From the NCBI RefSeq assembly GCF_016722765.1, contig NZ_JAEQND010000001.1, positions 559,475 through 623,474 of the forward strand: a stretch of 64,000 nucleotides of DNA, given 5' to 3'. Position 1 is the stretch's first letter. Every line of letters starts with the position of its first letter. This stretch comes from Ramlibacter alkalitolerans (GTDB lineage: Bacteria > Pseudomonadota > Gammaproteobacteria > Burkholderiales > Burkholderiaceae_C). A program made the position numbers and the translations under genes. Positions 16,398 through 25,357 of the stretch are shown piece by piece. The notes beneath the pieces were generated by a model. That model was not told where the DNA came from and made no database searches. It saw nothing but the letters and a program-made list of their open reading frames with translations.

Positions 16398-18328
16398 ACG
16401 CACCGCAGCCCACCGCCCTCCTGCAGGCCGCCCCCCTGCACGTCCTGGCACTCGCCGCCTTGCGCGACACGCGGCCCGATGCCGCATCGGGACCGGAAGC
16501 CGCGTGGCTGGATCAGGCGGTGCGATCGCACACCCCATCCCCGGAAGGCCTGCAGCGCTGGCTGGCCGAGGCGCCCGCCCACGAGCAGTTGCTGCACGGG
16601 CTGGCCCGCGCACTGCGGCTCGGCACCGCGGAGTTGCTGGGCGTGGCCTTGTGCATGGCGGTGGAGCTCGATCCCATGGTCGGCCGCGTGCTGGCCTGGC
16701 TGCAGGCGCCGGTCGCCGGCAGCCGGCCCACCGTGGGCCTGGTGCTCGCGGCGGCCGAGCGCCTCGGCGCCGACGACGGCCCCGCGCAGCTGCTGGAGGG
16801 GGCCGCATTCGAATGCGGGCTGCTGCAGTTCGAAGCCGACGAAGCGCGCCCGCATCCCCTGCCGGAGCGGACGCTGCTGGTGCCGCTGCCGCTGGTGCTC
16901 GCCCTGCGCGACGGCCGCTCGCGCTGGCCGGGCGTGCGCACGGGAGCCGGCAGTGCGACGCCGGTGCCCTCCCTCGCGCAAGCGGCACAGGCGCAGGCAC
17001 GCGCGCTCGCGGCCGCACCCGGCACGCTCGCCGTCCGCAGCGGCGACGCCGGTGCGGCGCGCGCCGCCGCCGCCCTCGTGGCGCGCGCGTTCGGTCGCGA
17101 GCCCGCGTTCTTCGAGCAGGAGCCCGCGCCGGGCGCCGGCCTCTGGCTCACGCTGTGCGGCCTGCTGCCCGTGCTGTGCCTCGACCTCGGCCCCGGCGAG
17201 TCGCGCCGGCTGCGCCCGCTGCCGGCGTACCGCGGCCCGGTGCTGCTGGCGACTGGATGCGAAGGCAGCTTCGAACACGAGAGCCAGGCCGTGACGGCCT
17301 GGCGCGTTCCGCTGCCGCAGGCGCCCGAGCGCGCCCTGCTGTGGACCGCGATGCTGCAAGATCCCGCGCTGGCGCAGCGCCTGGGCCGCCAGTACCGCCA
17401 CGACGCCGAGCGCATCGTGCAGCTCGGTCGCGCGGCCCGCTACCACGCCTCCCTGCACGGCGAAGCCGTCGCTGCGCATCATGTCGCCGAAGCGGCCCGC
17501 AGCACCGCGCCGGCGCGGCTGGGCACCGTCGCCGAACTGCTGCCGGAGCCCATCGCGCAGGACGTGCTGATCGTGCCGCCGTCGCTGCGCCAGCACCTGC
17601 TCGCACTGCGCCACCGGTGCGAGGGCCGCGAGGGCCTGGCCGATGGCCTCGGCGCCTCGACCCGGGCCCGCTACCGGCCCGGCGTGCGGGCGCTGCTGGT
17701 CGGCCCTTCGGGCACGGGCAAGACGCTCGCCGCCGGCTGGCTCGCAACGCAGCTGGGCCTGCCCCTCTACCGCGTGGACCTCGCCGCCGTCTCCAGCAAG
17801 TACATCGGCGAGACCGAGAAGAACCTGGCGCAGCTCTTCGCCCGCGCCGAGCATGACGAGGTGGTGCTGCTGTTCGACGAGGCCGATGCGCTGTTCGGCA
17901 AGCGCACCGAGGTGCGCGAGTCGACCGACCGCTTCGCCAACGCGCAGACCAACTACCTGCTGGAACGCATCGAGTCCTTCGAGGGCATCGCCCTGCTGGC
18001 GAGCAACAGCCGCAGCCGCTTCGATTCCGCCTTCACGCGGCGGCTGGACGCGATCCTCGAATTCCCGCAGCCGGGCCCGCAGGAGCGGCGCGCGTTGTGG
18101 CTCGGCCACCTCGGCACGCAGCACGGCCTCGGCGACCACGAACTGAACCAGCTGGCGGGCAGCTGCGAGCTCGCCGGCGGCCACATCCGCAACATGGTGC
18201 TGGCCGCGGCGGCGCGGGCGCGCGCGGCGCAACGCGCAGTGGCCTACGAGGACGTGCTGCACGCGGTGGCGGCCGAATGCCGCAAGCTGGGCCGCCAGCC
18301 GCCCACGGGGCTGCCTGCGGAGGGCTGA
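16394..18328 (+). CDS. AAA+ ATPase of contractile injection system (Pvc15-like)
   Basis: 644 residues from the ATG at 16394. The N-terminal 380 residues are helical and lack a P-loop. The C-terminal AAA+ module has Walker A GPSGTGKT (437-444), then KYIGETEKNLAQLFARAE, Walker B VVLLFDEADALFG (about 488-500) and a sensor-1 region LLASN. An arginine-finger candidate lies in FDSAFTRRLD. This architecture is the hallmark ATPase of eCIS loci, where it is thought to handle cargo loading or assembly rather than sheath recycling. It overlaps the neighbours on both sides (ATGA before, TGATG after), so production is coupled to the tape measure and the following cargo candidate. Confidence 0.88.
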   Translation: MNAPQPTALLQAAPLHVLALAALRDTRPDAASGPEAAWLDQAVRSHTPSPEGLQRWLAEAPAHEQLLHGLARALRLGTAELLGVALCMAVELDPMVGRVLAWLQAPVAGSRPTVGLVLAAAERLGADDGPAQLLEGAAFECGLLQFEADEARPHPLPERTLLVPLPLVLALRDGRSRWPGVRTGAGSATPVPSLAQAAQAQARALAAAPGTLAVRSGDAGAARAAAALVARAFGREPAFFEQEPAPGAGLWLTLCGLLPVLCLDLGPGESRRLRPLPAYRGPVLLATGCEGSFEHESQAVTAWRVPLPQAPERALLWTAMLQDPALAQRLGRQYRHDAERIVQLGRAARYHASLHGEAVAAHHVAEAARSTAPARLGTVAELLPEPIAQDVLIVPPSLRQHLLALRHRCEGREGLADGLGASTRARYRPGVRALLVGPSGTGKTLAAGWLATQLGLPLYRVDLAAVSSKYIGETEKNLAQLFARAEHDEVVLLFDEADALFGKRTEVRESTDRFANAQTNYLLERIESFEGIALLASNSRSRFDSAFTRRLDAILEFPQPGPQERRALWLGHLGTQHGLGDHELNQLAGSCELAGGHIRNMVLAAAARARAAQRAVAYEDVLHAVAAECRKLGRQPPTGLPAEG

Positions 18329-21300
18329 TGGCCACCCGCCTTGCCGCTTCGATGTCGCCGCCGCGGACCACGGCGCGGCCCGCGCGTGCGCCGCCGCGCC
18401 GCCGGCCCTCGCCGCGCGACGCGGGCATGCCGTCCGGCGCCGCGGGCGCGACCCCGCGCTACCTGATGGCACAGGCCGGCGCGGCCGGCGTGCATGCGGC
18501 GATCTCGATGCAGGCGGCGGGACTGGATGCGCACGCCACGCCGGGAATCGACGTGGAGCAGGCCGTCGCGCGCAGCACCGAAGCCCTCGTGTGCCTGCCG
18601 GACGGCGCTGGCGAGGAAGCATTCGCCGACGAGAGCATGCTCGCCGAGGACCAGGAGGCAGACGGCGTGCCGCCCGAGGGCGAGGCGGAGCCGCCGCCCG
18701 GCGAGGAGGCGGGCGCTGGCGGCGGTGAGGGTGGCGAAGGCGAGGCCGAGGGCGCCCCCGGTGGCGCGCCCGGCCAGGCCGGGGCAGGCGCCGCTGGAGG
18801 CCGGGGCGCACGCGCCGGTGCCGCAGGCGGCGGCGAGGTGTCGCCCGACGACGTGGTCTCGTCCCTGGACCGCGACGGGCCGCAGGAAGCGCCGCCGCTG
18901 GACCTCTCGGAGCTGCAGGCGCTGGGCACCGGGGACCTGGCGCTGATCGACACCGAACTCGTCGAGCACCAGCGCTGGGCCGGCGCATTGGCGCACGTCG
19001 GCGCGGCCGAATCCGTGGACCGCGCGGCCTTCATCGCCGAACAGGCCGGCAGCGGCTTCCTCACGGGCGCGGCCTCCGGCTTCGGAATGGGCCTGGTGCT
19101 CGGGCTTGCGACCCGAGCCGTGCCCGTGCTCGGCCCGATCGCCGGCGGCGCGATGGCCTTGCACGGACTCGTGGAGGGCTGGGGCCAGACCACGGAAACG
19201 ATCGGCCGCTTCGGCGAGGGCAGCGACATCTACGAGACGCTGGCGAACTCCATCGATGCGATCTCCGCCATCATCACCGTCGTCTCCAGCATCCTGAACA
19301 TCATCAACGGCATCGTCGGCGTGGTGCAGGCGGCGGCCCTGGTGATCGCCGCCGGCGCCACGGTGGCGGCCTTCTTCACCTTCGGGGCGACGGCGGGAAT
19401 CGCCATCGCGGCGGGCGAGGTGGCGGTGACCTGCGAGGAGATCACCGTCGCGATCGGCGAGGTGACGATGGTGCTGGATGGCATCAACGCCGCGGTGCTG
19501 CAGCCGACGGTGCTGCTGTTCCGCGCCCTGCATGCGTTCACCACGCAGGCGGATCCGCGCGAAGTCGAGGCGGACGGCAGCCGGATTTCTGCCGCCGCCT
19601 CGCAGTCGGGCGGCGCGCTGGGCGGCTTCGTCGGCGCCCACCTGGCGAACGTCGGCGCGCCACGCCCGCACCAGCGCGAGCAGGAGATGCCGCCGCAAAC
19701 GCACGAGACACCGCCGGCAAGCGAGCCGCCCGCGGTGCGCTTCGAGGAGCCCGCGGCGCCGCGAGCGGACAGCGGCGCGCCGGCCGAGCCCGTCACGCCT
19801 TCGCGCGCACCGACCGAATTGCCGGTCGGCCCCGACGGCATGCCGGAGATCCCCGGGCCGCCGCGCCTGCCCGAATTCGAGCCCTTGCCCGACTACGGCC
19901 CGGAGCTGCCGGCGTGGCAACCGGAGCCGAGTCCCTATGCGCCGACCGAGCGGCCGCCTTCGCTGCCGGAACCGGCGACCACACCGTCGCGCGCGCCGAC
20001 CGAGCCGGCCACGACACCCTCGCGGGCACCGACCGAGCCGGCGCCCCGGCCCATGACCGACGAAGCCGTGGCGCCCGCAGCCGCGGCGCAGCCCCCCGAG
20101 CAACTGTCCTTTCCCGGCTTCGACACGCCGCCGGCGCCGGCCGCGGCAGCCGCGCCCCCGGCGCCCGCTGCTGCGGGCGCGCCGGCCACCGGCGGGCGCC
20201 TGGAGCCCGTCACGCCGCCGCTGGAGTTGCACGGCTTCAGCGGCACGGAAGCCGTGCCGCAGGCGCTGGAGCACGGCGGCATCGGCACGTACAAGGTGGC
20301 GGTGGATGCTCCGCATCCCTTCGCGCTGGAGAGCAATCCGCCCGGTGCGCCCGGCGCCACGCGCGGCGGCGGTCGCATGCCGCAGACCGGGCGCGAAGCG
20401 GCCGGGGTGTACCTCGAACACGTGAGCCCCGCAGCGACGATGAACGAGGTGCTGCCGGGACACGAACTCCACGGGCCGCAAGGGCAGCGCCGCGGCGGCG
20501 CGGACACCAAGGAAGCGCTGACCATGAGCCTGCCGGAGCAGGTCAAGCCGCTGAAGGACGCCGCGGACGCGGCGCTGCTGGCCGAAGTGCGCGGACGCCG
20601 GCTGCAGGGCGAGAGCGTCTCGCCGGTGGAAGTCCAGTCCCGCAGCACGCAGATCCTGCAGGACGCGATCGCCGGCTCGGGCACGACGACCGTGCCGCCG
20701 GAACAGGTCGGCAAGATCTTCCTCGCCGAGACGGAGCAGTTCCAGAGCTCCCGCTACGGCAACCAGGAAGTCCGCCCCGGCGAACCATTGCCGCAGGGGC
20801 ATCCGCTGCGCGACGCGCCGCAGTCCGAGATCGACGCGCACATCGACCGCCTGTTCGGCGGGCACACCGCGGAACCCGGCACGCAACTGCCGCTGCCCGG
20901 GTTCGAGCAGCTCGCCCCGCGGCCCGCCGCACCGGTGCCCGAGCAGCTCTCGCTGGGACTGCCGGAGATGGCGCCACCGGGGCAGATGGCGCTGCCCTTC
21001 CCCGAGCCGGGCGCGCCGCGGCCCATGGCCGAACAGCGGGTGCCGACGCGCAGCACGCGCCAGCTCACGCCCGAGGAGTACAACGCCGCCGTCGATCGCC
21101 TGGTGGGCATGGGCGTGCCGCGCGACCAGATCTCCCCTGGCGAAATGACCGCCTTCCACCCCGACGCGGCCGGCGGCGGCGGCCGCATCACCGTGGGGCC
21201 GGACCTCAATCCGCTGCCGCCGGAGCAAAGGCCCACCGGCCTGCGCAACCCCGCGAATGCCGCGGCCGGGCCGGAAGCCGTGCTGGCGCACGAGGCGATC

Positions 21301-22734
21301 GGCCACCGCGAAGCGGAAATCGCCGGCGAGGTGCGCGCCGATCCGTGGCACGAGGAGTTCCAGGCGAGCGCGCGCGCCGCGCTGCACGGCGACCTGCCGC
21401 CGGACCAACGTCAGATCCTGATGCAGGATGCCGCCGCGCGCCGGCGCTTCGCGCCCGACGACGACACGATCTACGTGTGGACCGGGCGTCCCGGCGTGCC
21501 GGAGGCACCGGGCGCCACGCCGGCCCGGCCACCGGAGCAGTTCCGTCCGCAGGACCAGTTGCCTTCGGTGATCGTCGATCCCTCGCTGCTGGCGCCGCAA
21601 GCCGGCGGGCCGCCGCGCCCCATGACGGAACCTGCGGCGACCGGCCCGCAGGCGCAGCCAAGCGCGCAGCCCCAGGCGACGGCGCCGCGCCCGGCACCAG
21701 CGCCGGTGCCTTCGGGCGCTGCGCGCCCCACGGCGCCCGGCGCGCCGGGCTGGGGCATGCGCGCGCGGCAGGTCGGCGCCCTCTTCTTGCCGCAGGTGTT
21801 CGGCGGCGGCGGCGAGGCGCCGACGCCCGCGCAGCAGGAGGCGGCGCACCGGGCCCAGTTCACCGCCGACAACCAGCCGGCCACCGGCGTGGAGCGCGTG
21901 AGTCCCGAATACCAGCCCCCGCCCGGCACCCCCGAGCAGTTGGAGCAGATGAAGCAGGAGATCGCGAACCTGCTGGCCGACCGCGCCCGCGCCGAGCAGG
22001 AAGCGCAGCACCAATCCGAGCGCGTCGCCCAGTGCGATGCCAACAGCGGCCCGCTCGAACAGACGGTGAGCGATGCCGCCCAAGGCATCAGCGCCGTGCA
22101 GGCGCAGCAGCAGTCGGTCGCCGCGCACGAGGCGGCCAACCAGGCGCAGCAGCAACGGCAGCAGGAAGCGCAGGGGCTGGTCTCCGGCTATCCGAGCCGC
22201 GCCACCGGCCTGGCGGTGCTGAGCGGCCCGCTCGCCGCGTGGGAGGGATTCACGAGTCTCGCGTCGCACCTGCCGGGCGACGCCGGGGACAAAATGCTGG
22301 AGATGAATGCGGAGGCGAGGCGCATGCAGGAGGCGTTCGGGGAGATGGGCGCGCAGATGGTCGGCCTGGACTCGGCGCAACCCGAGCGCGCGGCATCGCT
22401 GCAGGGCGACGCGACCCGGCTCGACGCCACCGGCTCGCAGGCGCAGACTTCGGAAGCGGACCTGCGCAGCGCCCACGCCGGCGCGCGCGGCCTGCAGCAA
22501 TCCAACGAACAGGCGCGCGGCGAAGCGGAACGCCTGGAGGCCGGGGCGCAGGAGCAGGAGCGCTCGCTGGCGGACGCCGCCGCGCAGCGCCAGCAGGAGG
22601 CGCAGACGCTGGCCGAACAGATGCAGGCGTGGGCGCAGGAGCACCGGGCGGCGCGCCAGCGCGCGATCGAGCAGACCATGGAACGCCTGCGCGGCGAAGG
22701 CAAGCAGAACGTGAGGCTGGAAGGCAGTGGCTGA
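18328..22734 (+). CDS. large multidomain protein, candidate cargo/effector of the injection system
   Basis: 1468 residues, no homologue recognised overall. In order: a basic Pro/Arg-rich start; an acidic Gly/Glu-rich stretch (about 100-175); two hydrophobic blocks (about 245-290, GSGFLTGAASGFGMGLVLGL; and about 309-405, IVGVVQAAALVIAAGATVAA) that could insert in membranes; Pro-rich linkers with three TPSRAPTE repeats (about 490-570); short QLSFPGF-like motifs at 592, 853, 873 and 886; a region with HEAIGH at 988-993; and a Gln/Glu-rich coiled coil from about 1205 to the end. The layout, with spacers and hydrophobic blocks, is like polymorphic or eCIS cargo toxins. The HExxxH could be a metal site. 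It overlaps the ATPase stop. Confidence 0.5.
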   Translation: MATRLAASMSPPRTTARPARAPPRRRPSPRDAGMPSGAAGATPRYLMAQAGAAGVHAAISMQAAGLDAHATPGIDVEQAVARSTEALVCLPDGAGEEAFADESMLAEDQEADGVPPEGEAEPPPGEEAGAGGGEGGEGEAEGAPGGAPGQAGAGAAGGRGARAGAAGGGEVSPDDVVSSLDRDGPQEAPPLDLSELQALGTGDLALIDTELVEHQRWAGALAHVGAAESVDRAAFIAEQAGSGFLTGAASGFGMGLVLGLATRAVPVLGPIAGGAMALHGLVEGWGQTTETIGRFGEGSDIYETLANSIDAISAIITVVSSILNIINGIVGVVQAAALVIAAGATVAAFFTFGATAGIAIAAGEVAVTCEEITVAIGEVTMVLDGINAAVLQPTVLLFRALHAFTTQADPREVEADGSRISAAASQSGGALGGFVGAHLANVGAPRPHQREQEMPPQTHETPPASEPPAVRFEEPAAPRADSGAPAEPVTPSRAPTELPVGPDGMPEIPGPPRLPEFEPLPDYGPELPAWQPEPSPYAPTERPPSLPEPATTPSRAPTEPATTPSRAPTEPAPRPMTDEAVAPAAAAQPPEQLSFPGFDTPPAPAAAAAPPAPAAAGAPATGGRLEPVTPPLELHGFSGTEAVPQALEHGGIGTYKVAVDAPHPFALESNPPGAPGATRGGGRMPQTGREAAGVYLEHVSPAATMNEVLPGHELHGPQGQRRGGADTKEALTMSLPEQVKPLKDAADAALLAEVRGRRLQGESVSPVEVQSRSTQILQDAIAGSGTTTVPPEQVGKIFLAETEQFQSSRYGNQEVRPGEPLPQGHPLRDAPQSEIDAHIDRLFGGHTAEPGTQLPLPGFEQLAPRPAAPVPEQLSLGLPEMAPPGQMALPFPEPGAPRPMAEQRVPTRSTRQLTPEEYNAAVDRLVGMGVPRDQISPGEMTAFHPDAAGGGGRITVGPDLNPLPPEQRPTGLRNPANAAAGPEAVLAHEAIGHREAEIAGEVRADPWHEEFQASARAALHGDLPPDQRQILMQDAAARRRFAPDDDTIYVWTGRPGVPEAPGATPARPPEQFRPQDQLPSVIVDPSLLAPQAGGPPRPMTEPAATGPQAQPSAQPQATAPRPAPAPVPSGAARPTAPGAPGWGMRARQVGALFLPQVFGGGGEAPTPAQQEAAHRAQFTADNQPATGVERVSPEYQPPPGTPEQLEQMKQEIANLLADRARAEQEAQHQSERVAQCDANSGPLEQTVSDAAQGISAVQAQQQSVAAHEAANQAQQQRQQEAQGLVSGYPSRATGLAVLSGPLAAWEGFTSLASHLPGDAGDKMLEMNAEARRMQEAFGEMGAQMVGLDSAQPERAASLQGDATRLDATGSQAQTSEADLRSAHAGARGLQQSNEQARGEAERLEAGAQEQERSLADAAAQRQQEAQTLAEQMQAWAQEHRAARQRAIEQTMERLRGEGKQNVRLEGSG

Positions 22735-23752
22735 CACATCGCTCCCGCACGCCGACACCGTGGCCGCGGCGCGCGCCGGCGGCGATGCGCAGCGCCTGGC
22801 CGACGCGCTCGCCACCCAGGCCGATGCGCTGGTCAAGCAGGGCCGCTGGCGCGAAGCGACCGCGGCGCTGGACGAATGCGCGCTCCTGCACGCCGGCCTT
22901 GGGCAGACCGAGCGCGAGGCGCAGTTGCTGCGCATGGCAGCGGCCCTGTGCCGCTTCTCGGGTGACCTGGAGGGTGCCCGCCGGCGTGCCGAGGCCGCGC
23001 TGCAGCGCGTCCCGGCGACGCACCCTGCGGCGCTCGCGGCGTGGAAGGAGCTGGGCGAGACCGAGATGGCGGCGGGGCGCGCCGCGCAGGCGGTTGCTGC
23101 GTGGACCGGGGCGCTGCAGCTTGCCGAAGCGAAGGAGCCCCCCGCCGCACGGGCCGCGCTGCTGGAGCGGCGCGCCGCCGCGCACGTGCATGGCGGCGCG
23201 TCCACGGCGGCCGCGCAAGACCTTGCTCGCGCCCAGGAACTGCTGCAAGGCAGCGGCGATGCGGGCGCTGCCCGGCGCGTGCGCATCGAGCAGGCTACCG
23301 CCTTGCAGGCTGCGGGCCGCCTGCAGGAGAGCGCAGCGATGGCGCAGGAACTGGTGGTGGAGGCCCGCGCAAGCGGCGACGCCGCGGTCCTCGCCGACAC
23401 CTGCCTGCTGCTGTGCGCGCAGGCCTTGCAGCGCGGAGACGCTGCAGCCGCACGCGACGCCGCATTGCAGGCGCGAGAAGCGGCGCTGCAGGCCGTGGCG
23501 GCGCCGAGCTACCTTGCGGCGGCCCGTGCGCTGGCCGATGCACAGGATGCGCTGGGGCAGCGGGTCGAGGCGTATCGCGCCCTCGCGACGGCCTGGGCCA
23601 CGCTGGGCGACCTGCTCGGGTCCGAGACCGCACGTGCGTGGGTGGAGCCCTTGCTGGCGGCGCTGGCGCGCAAGTGGGGGGCGGCAGCGTTCAAGGAGGT
23701 GCGCGAAGCGCATGACAGCGAGCGGCGGCGGGCGCTGCGCGCTGGCGGCTGA
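22727..23752 (+). CDS. TPR-repeat protein
   Basis: 341 residues starting at GTG 22727, overlapping the end of the preceding gene by eight bases. It is almost wholly alpha-helical with tetratricopeptide-like repeats of about 34-40 residues: ALATQADALVKQGRWREATA, LLRMAAALCRFSGDLEGARR, AWKELGETEMAAGRAAQAVA and similar through residue 300. TPR proteins act as protein-binding scaffolds or chaperones. The overlap with the large cargo candidate suggests a dedicated chaperone or immunity-type partner, which is inference. It is the last plus-strand gene of the block and is followed by a convergent gene. Confidence 0.75.
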   Translation: MADTSLPHADTVAAARAGGDAQRLADALATQADALVKQGRWREATAALDECALLHAGLGQTEREAQLLRMAAALCRFSGDLEGARRRAEAALQRVPATHPAALAAWKELGETEMAAGRAAQAVAAWTGALQLAEAKEPPAARAALLERRAAAHVHGGASTAAAQDLARAQELLQGSGDAGAARRVRIEQATALQAAGRLQESAAMAQELVVEARASGDAAVLADTCLLLCAQALQRGDAAAARDAALQAREAALQAVAAPSYLAAARALADAQDALGQRVEAYRALATAWATLGDLLGSETARAWVEPLLAALARKWGAAAFKEVREAHDSERRRALRAGG

Positions 23753-23825
23753 TCGCCTGCGTCGCCGCACGTGGATCGCGCCGGGGAGCGCGCACCACGT
23801 CTTTAGCGAAGGCGCATTCGGCGCG

Positions 23826-24356
23826 TCATCGGCTTCCCACCGAGACGGCGGTGATCAGGTTCCGGCTGGCGTCGATCTTGTCCAGCCAGTAGAGGCGCCC
23901 GTCCTTCACCTCCAGGTCGCCGCAGTTGTACTGGCCCCGCCAGATGTTCTGGTACAGGCGCAGGCAGAGCTTCCCGTCCTCGAGTTTCCAGTCCCGCCCG
24001 AAATAACCTCCCCCTCCGGCCGACATGTCCAGCTTGGAATCCGGCCGCAGCACGAGGACGAATTTGCGCCCGCTCACGCCACCGGTGAGATCGATGCGGG
24101 TCGGCTCTCCGGGCCGGATGAGGCCGGTGCGGATCTCGCTTTCACCGAGCACGCGGTCGGGACCGCATGGCGGCCACAGCGTGGCGCAGGCGGCAGCGGG
24201 TGCGGCAGGTGCCGCAGCAGGTGGAGCTGTTGCTGGTGCTGGTGCTGGTGCCTGCGCGAGCGCACCAGCGCTGGCGAGCAAACCCAGCACGCCGATCGCG
24301 CCGAGGCCTGCGCGCAGGGACGCATCGGTCCGGAATTTCGCTGCCTTGCCCATCAT
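23826..24356 (-). CDS. small secreted protein of unknown function
   Basis: 176 residues. A strong GGGAGG site precedes two adjacent ATG codons; I use the first. The N-terminus is a signal peptide (GLGAIGVLGLLASAGALAQA), followed by a Pro/Ala linker. The mature part is about 120 residues and beta-rich, with GGYFGRDWKLEDGKLCLRLY and a DGRLYWLDKI strand. Four Cys residues could form disulphides. The pattern is that of a small periplasmic beta-barrel or sandwich protein. I cannot name the family. It is convergent with the TPR gene and is not obviously part of the injection operon. Confidence 0.6.
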   Translation of the reverse strand: MMGKAAKFRTDASLRAGLGAIGVLGLLASAGALAQAPAPAPATAPPAAAPAAPAAACATLWPPCGPDRVLGESEIRTGLIRPGEPTRIDLTGGVSGRKFVLVLRPDSKLDMSAGGGGYFGRDWKLEDGKLCLRLYQNIWRGQYNCGDLEVKDGRLYWLDKIDASRNLITAVSVGSR

Positions 24357-24466
24357 CTTTTCCTCCCGGAACGAAAGCTACCGGCCGCGAGGTCAAGGCG
24401 ATATCGGGGATGCCTCTTACTCCGTTTGAGGACTTGCGCGGCGCCGCTTCGTCGGGTCGAGCCGGC

Positions 24467-25240
24467 TCACGCGCTGAGCTCGCGCGCGAGTTCGATGGCT
24501 TCCTGCGCGCCGGCGGCGGCGTTGCGGATGTGGCGCTGGGTTTCCACCGGCAGTTGCGCGGTGTTCAGGCCGTTCCACTTGTTGCGGCCCTTGATCGACA
24601 GGTTGTAGTGCACCGACACGCCTTCACGCAGCTTGGCCGCGTACAGGGCCGGGTTGGACTTCAGGCCGCCGATCCGGCCGCTCGCCCACTGGGCGCCCAG
24701 CTTCATGTACCGCGCGGCGGCGAACACCGCCTGCACCGGGTCTTCGGGGTTGGTCAGGCCGAGGCTCTTCGCGGTGCGCGGCTCGAACTGCGCCAGGCCG
24801 AGGTTGGGCGTGCCGTCCTTGCTCGAACCCGTGCGCTGGATCCAGGAGGTTTCCGCTTCGATCACGCCGTACACATCCTGGTAGCTCAGGCCCACTTCGC
24901 CCAGGCCGGCTTCTTCGGCGGCGGCGCGCGCCAGCAGGATGCGCGAGGCCTCGTCGAGCGTCTTGACGGGCTTGCCGCCCCAATGCGCCGTCTCGAACTT
25001 GATCTTCGCGCGCAGGGCCTCTTCGGAGCCGAACTTCGGCTCGGGCGTGGCGAAGCGGATGGCAGGCGCGGCCGCAGCAGCGAGCGTCACGGGTGCAGCA
25101 ACCGCGGCAGCAGCAACGGGAGCCTTCGCGGCGACGGCAGGAGCGGCATGGAAGACCTGGCCCGACAAGGTCGCAGCGGCAGCGACAGCAGCAACCGCGA
25201 CAGTGGCAGTGGCGGGAAGGTTCTTCATGAAGTTCTGCAT
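24467..25240 (-). CDS. secreted lytic transglycosylase-like protein (SLT domain)
   Basis: 257 residues with an N-terminal hydrophobic export segment and an Ala-rich linker to about residue 70. The C-terminal part has the SLT/goose-lysozyme layout: a catalytic Glu in VYGVIEAETSWIQR, then GLAQFEPRTAKSLGL (the G-x-x-Q-[FI] motif), then a PVQAVFAAARYMKLG helix. The family cleaves the glycan strands of peptidoglycan in the periplasm. It is monocistronic, with about 115 bases to the next gene. It lies close to the injection operon and could assist cell-wall passage or lysis for particle release, but nothing in the sequence proves a link. Confidence 0.75.
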   Translation of the reverse strand: MQNFMKNLPATATVAVAAVAAAATLSGQVFHAAPAVAAKAPVAAAAVAAPVTLAAAAAPAIRFATPEPKFGSEEALRAKIKFETAHWGGKPVKTLDEASRILLARAAAEEAGLGEVGLSYQDVYGVIEAETSWIQRTGSSKDGTPNLGLAQFEPRTAKSLGLTNPEDPVQAVFAAARYMKLGAQWASGRIGGLKSNPALYAAKLREGVSVHYNLSIKGRNKWNGLNTAQLPVETQRHIRNAAAGAQEAIELARELSA

Positions 25241-25357
25241 CGTTCGTAGGTCCTCGTTGATCAGCGTGTAGGTGTCTTCTGATAGACCTGTAGGAGCCGC
25301 GGAAGTTCGAGGCTCGGCACGTGCGTATTTGGCCTTTTGGCGCCTCGGATTGCCTCT

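Noticed and set aside
18244..23400. 1718-codon open frame on the minus strand
   Set aside because: It is antisense to the ATPase, cargo and TPR genes. In GC-rich DNA with strong third-position GC such antisense frames are common; the translation is Arg/His/Ala-rich without any motif.
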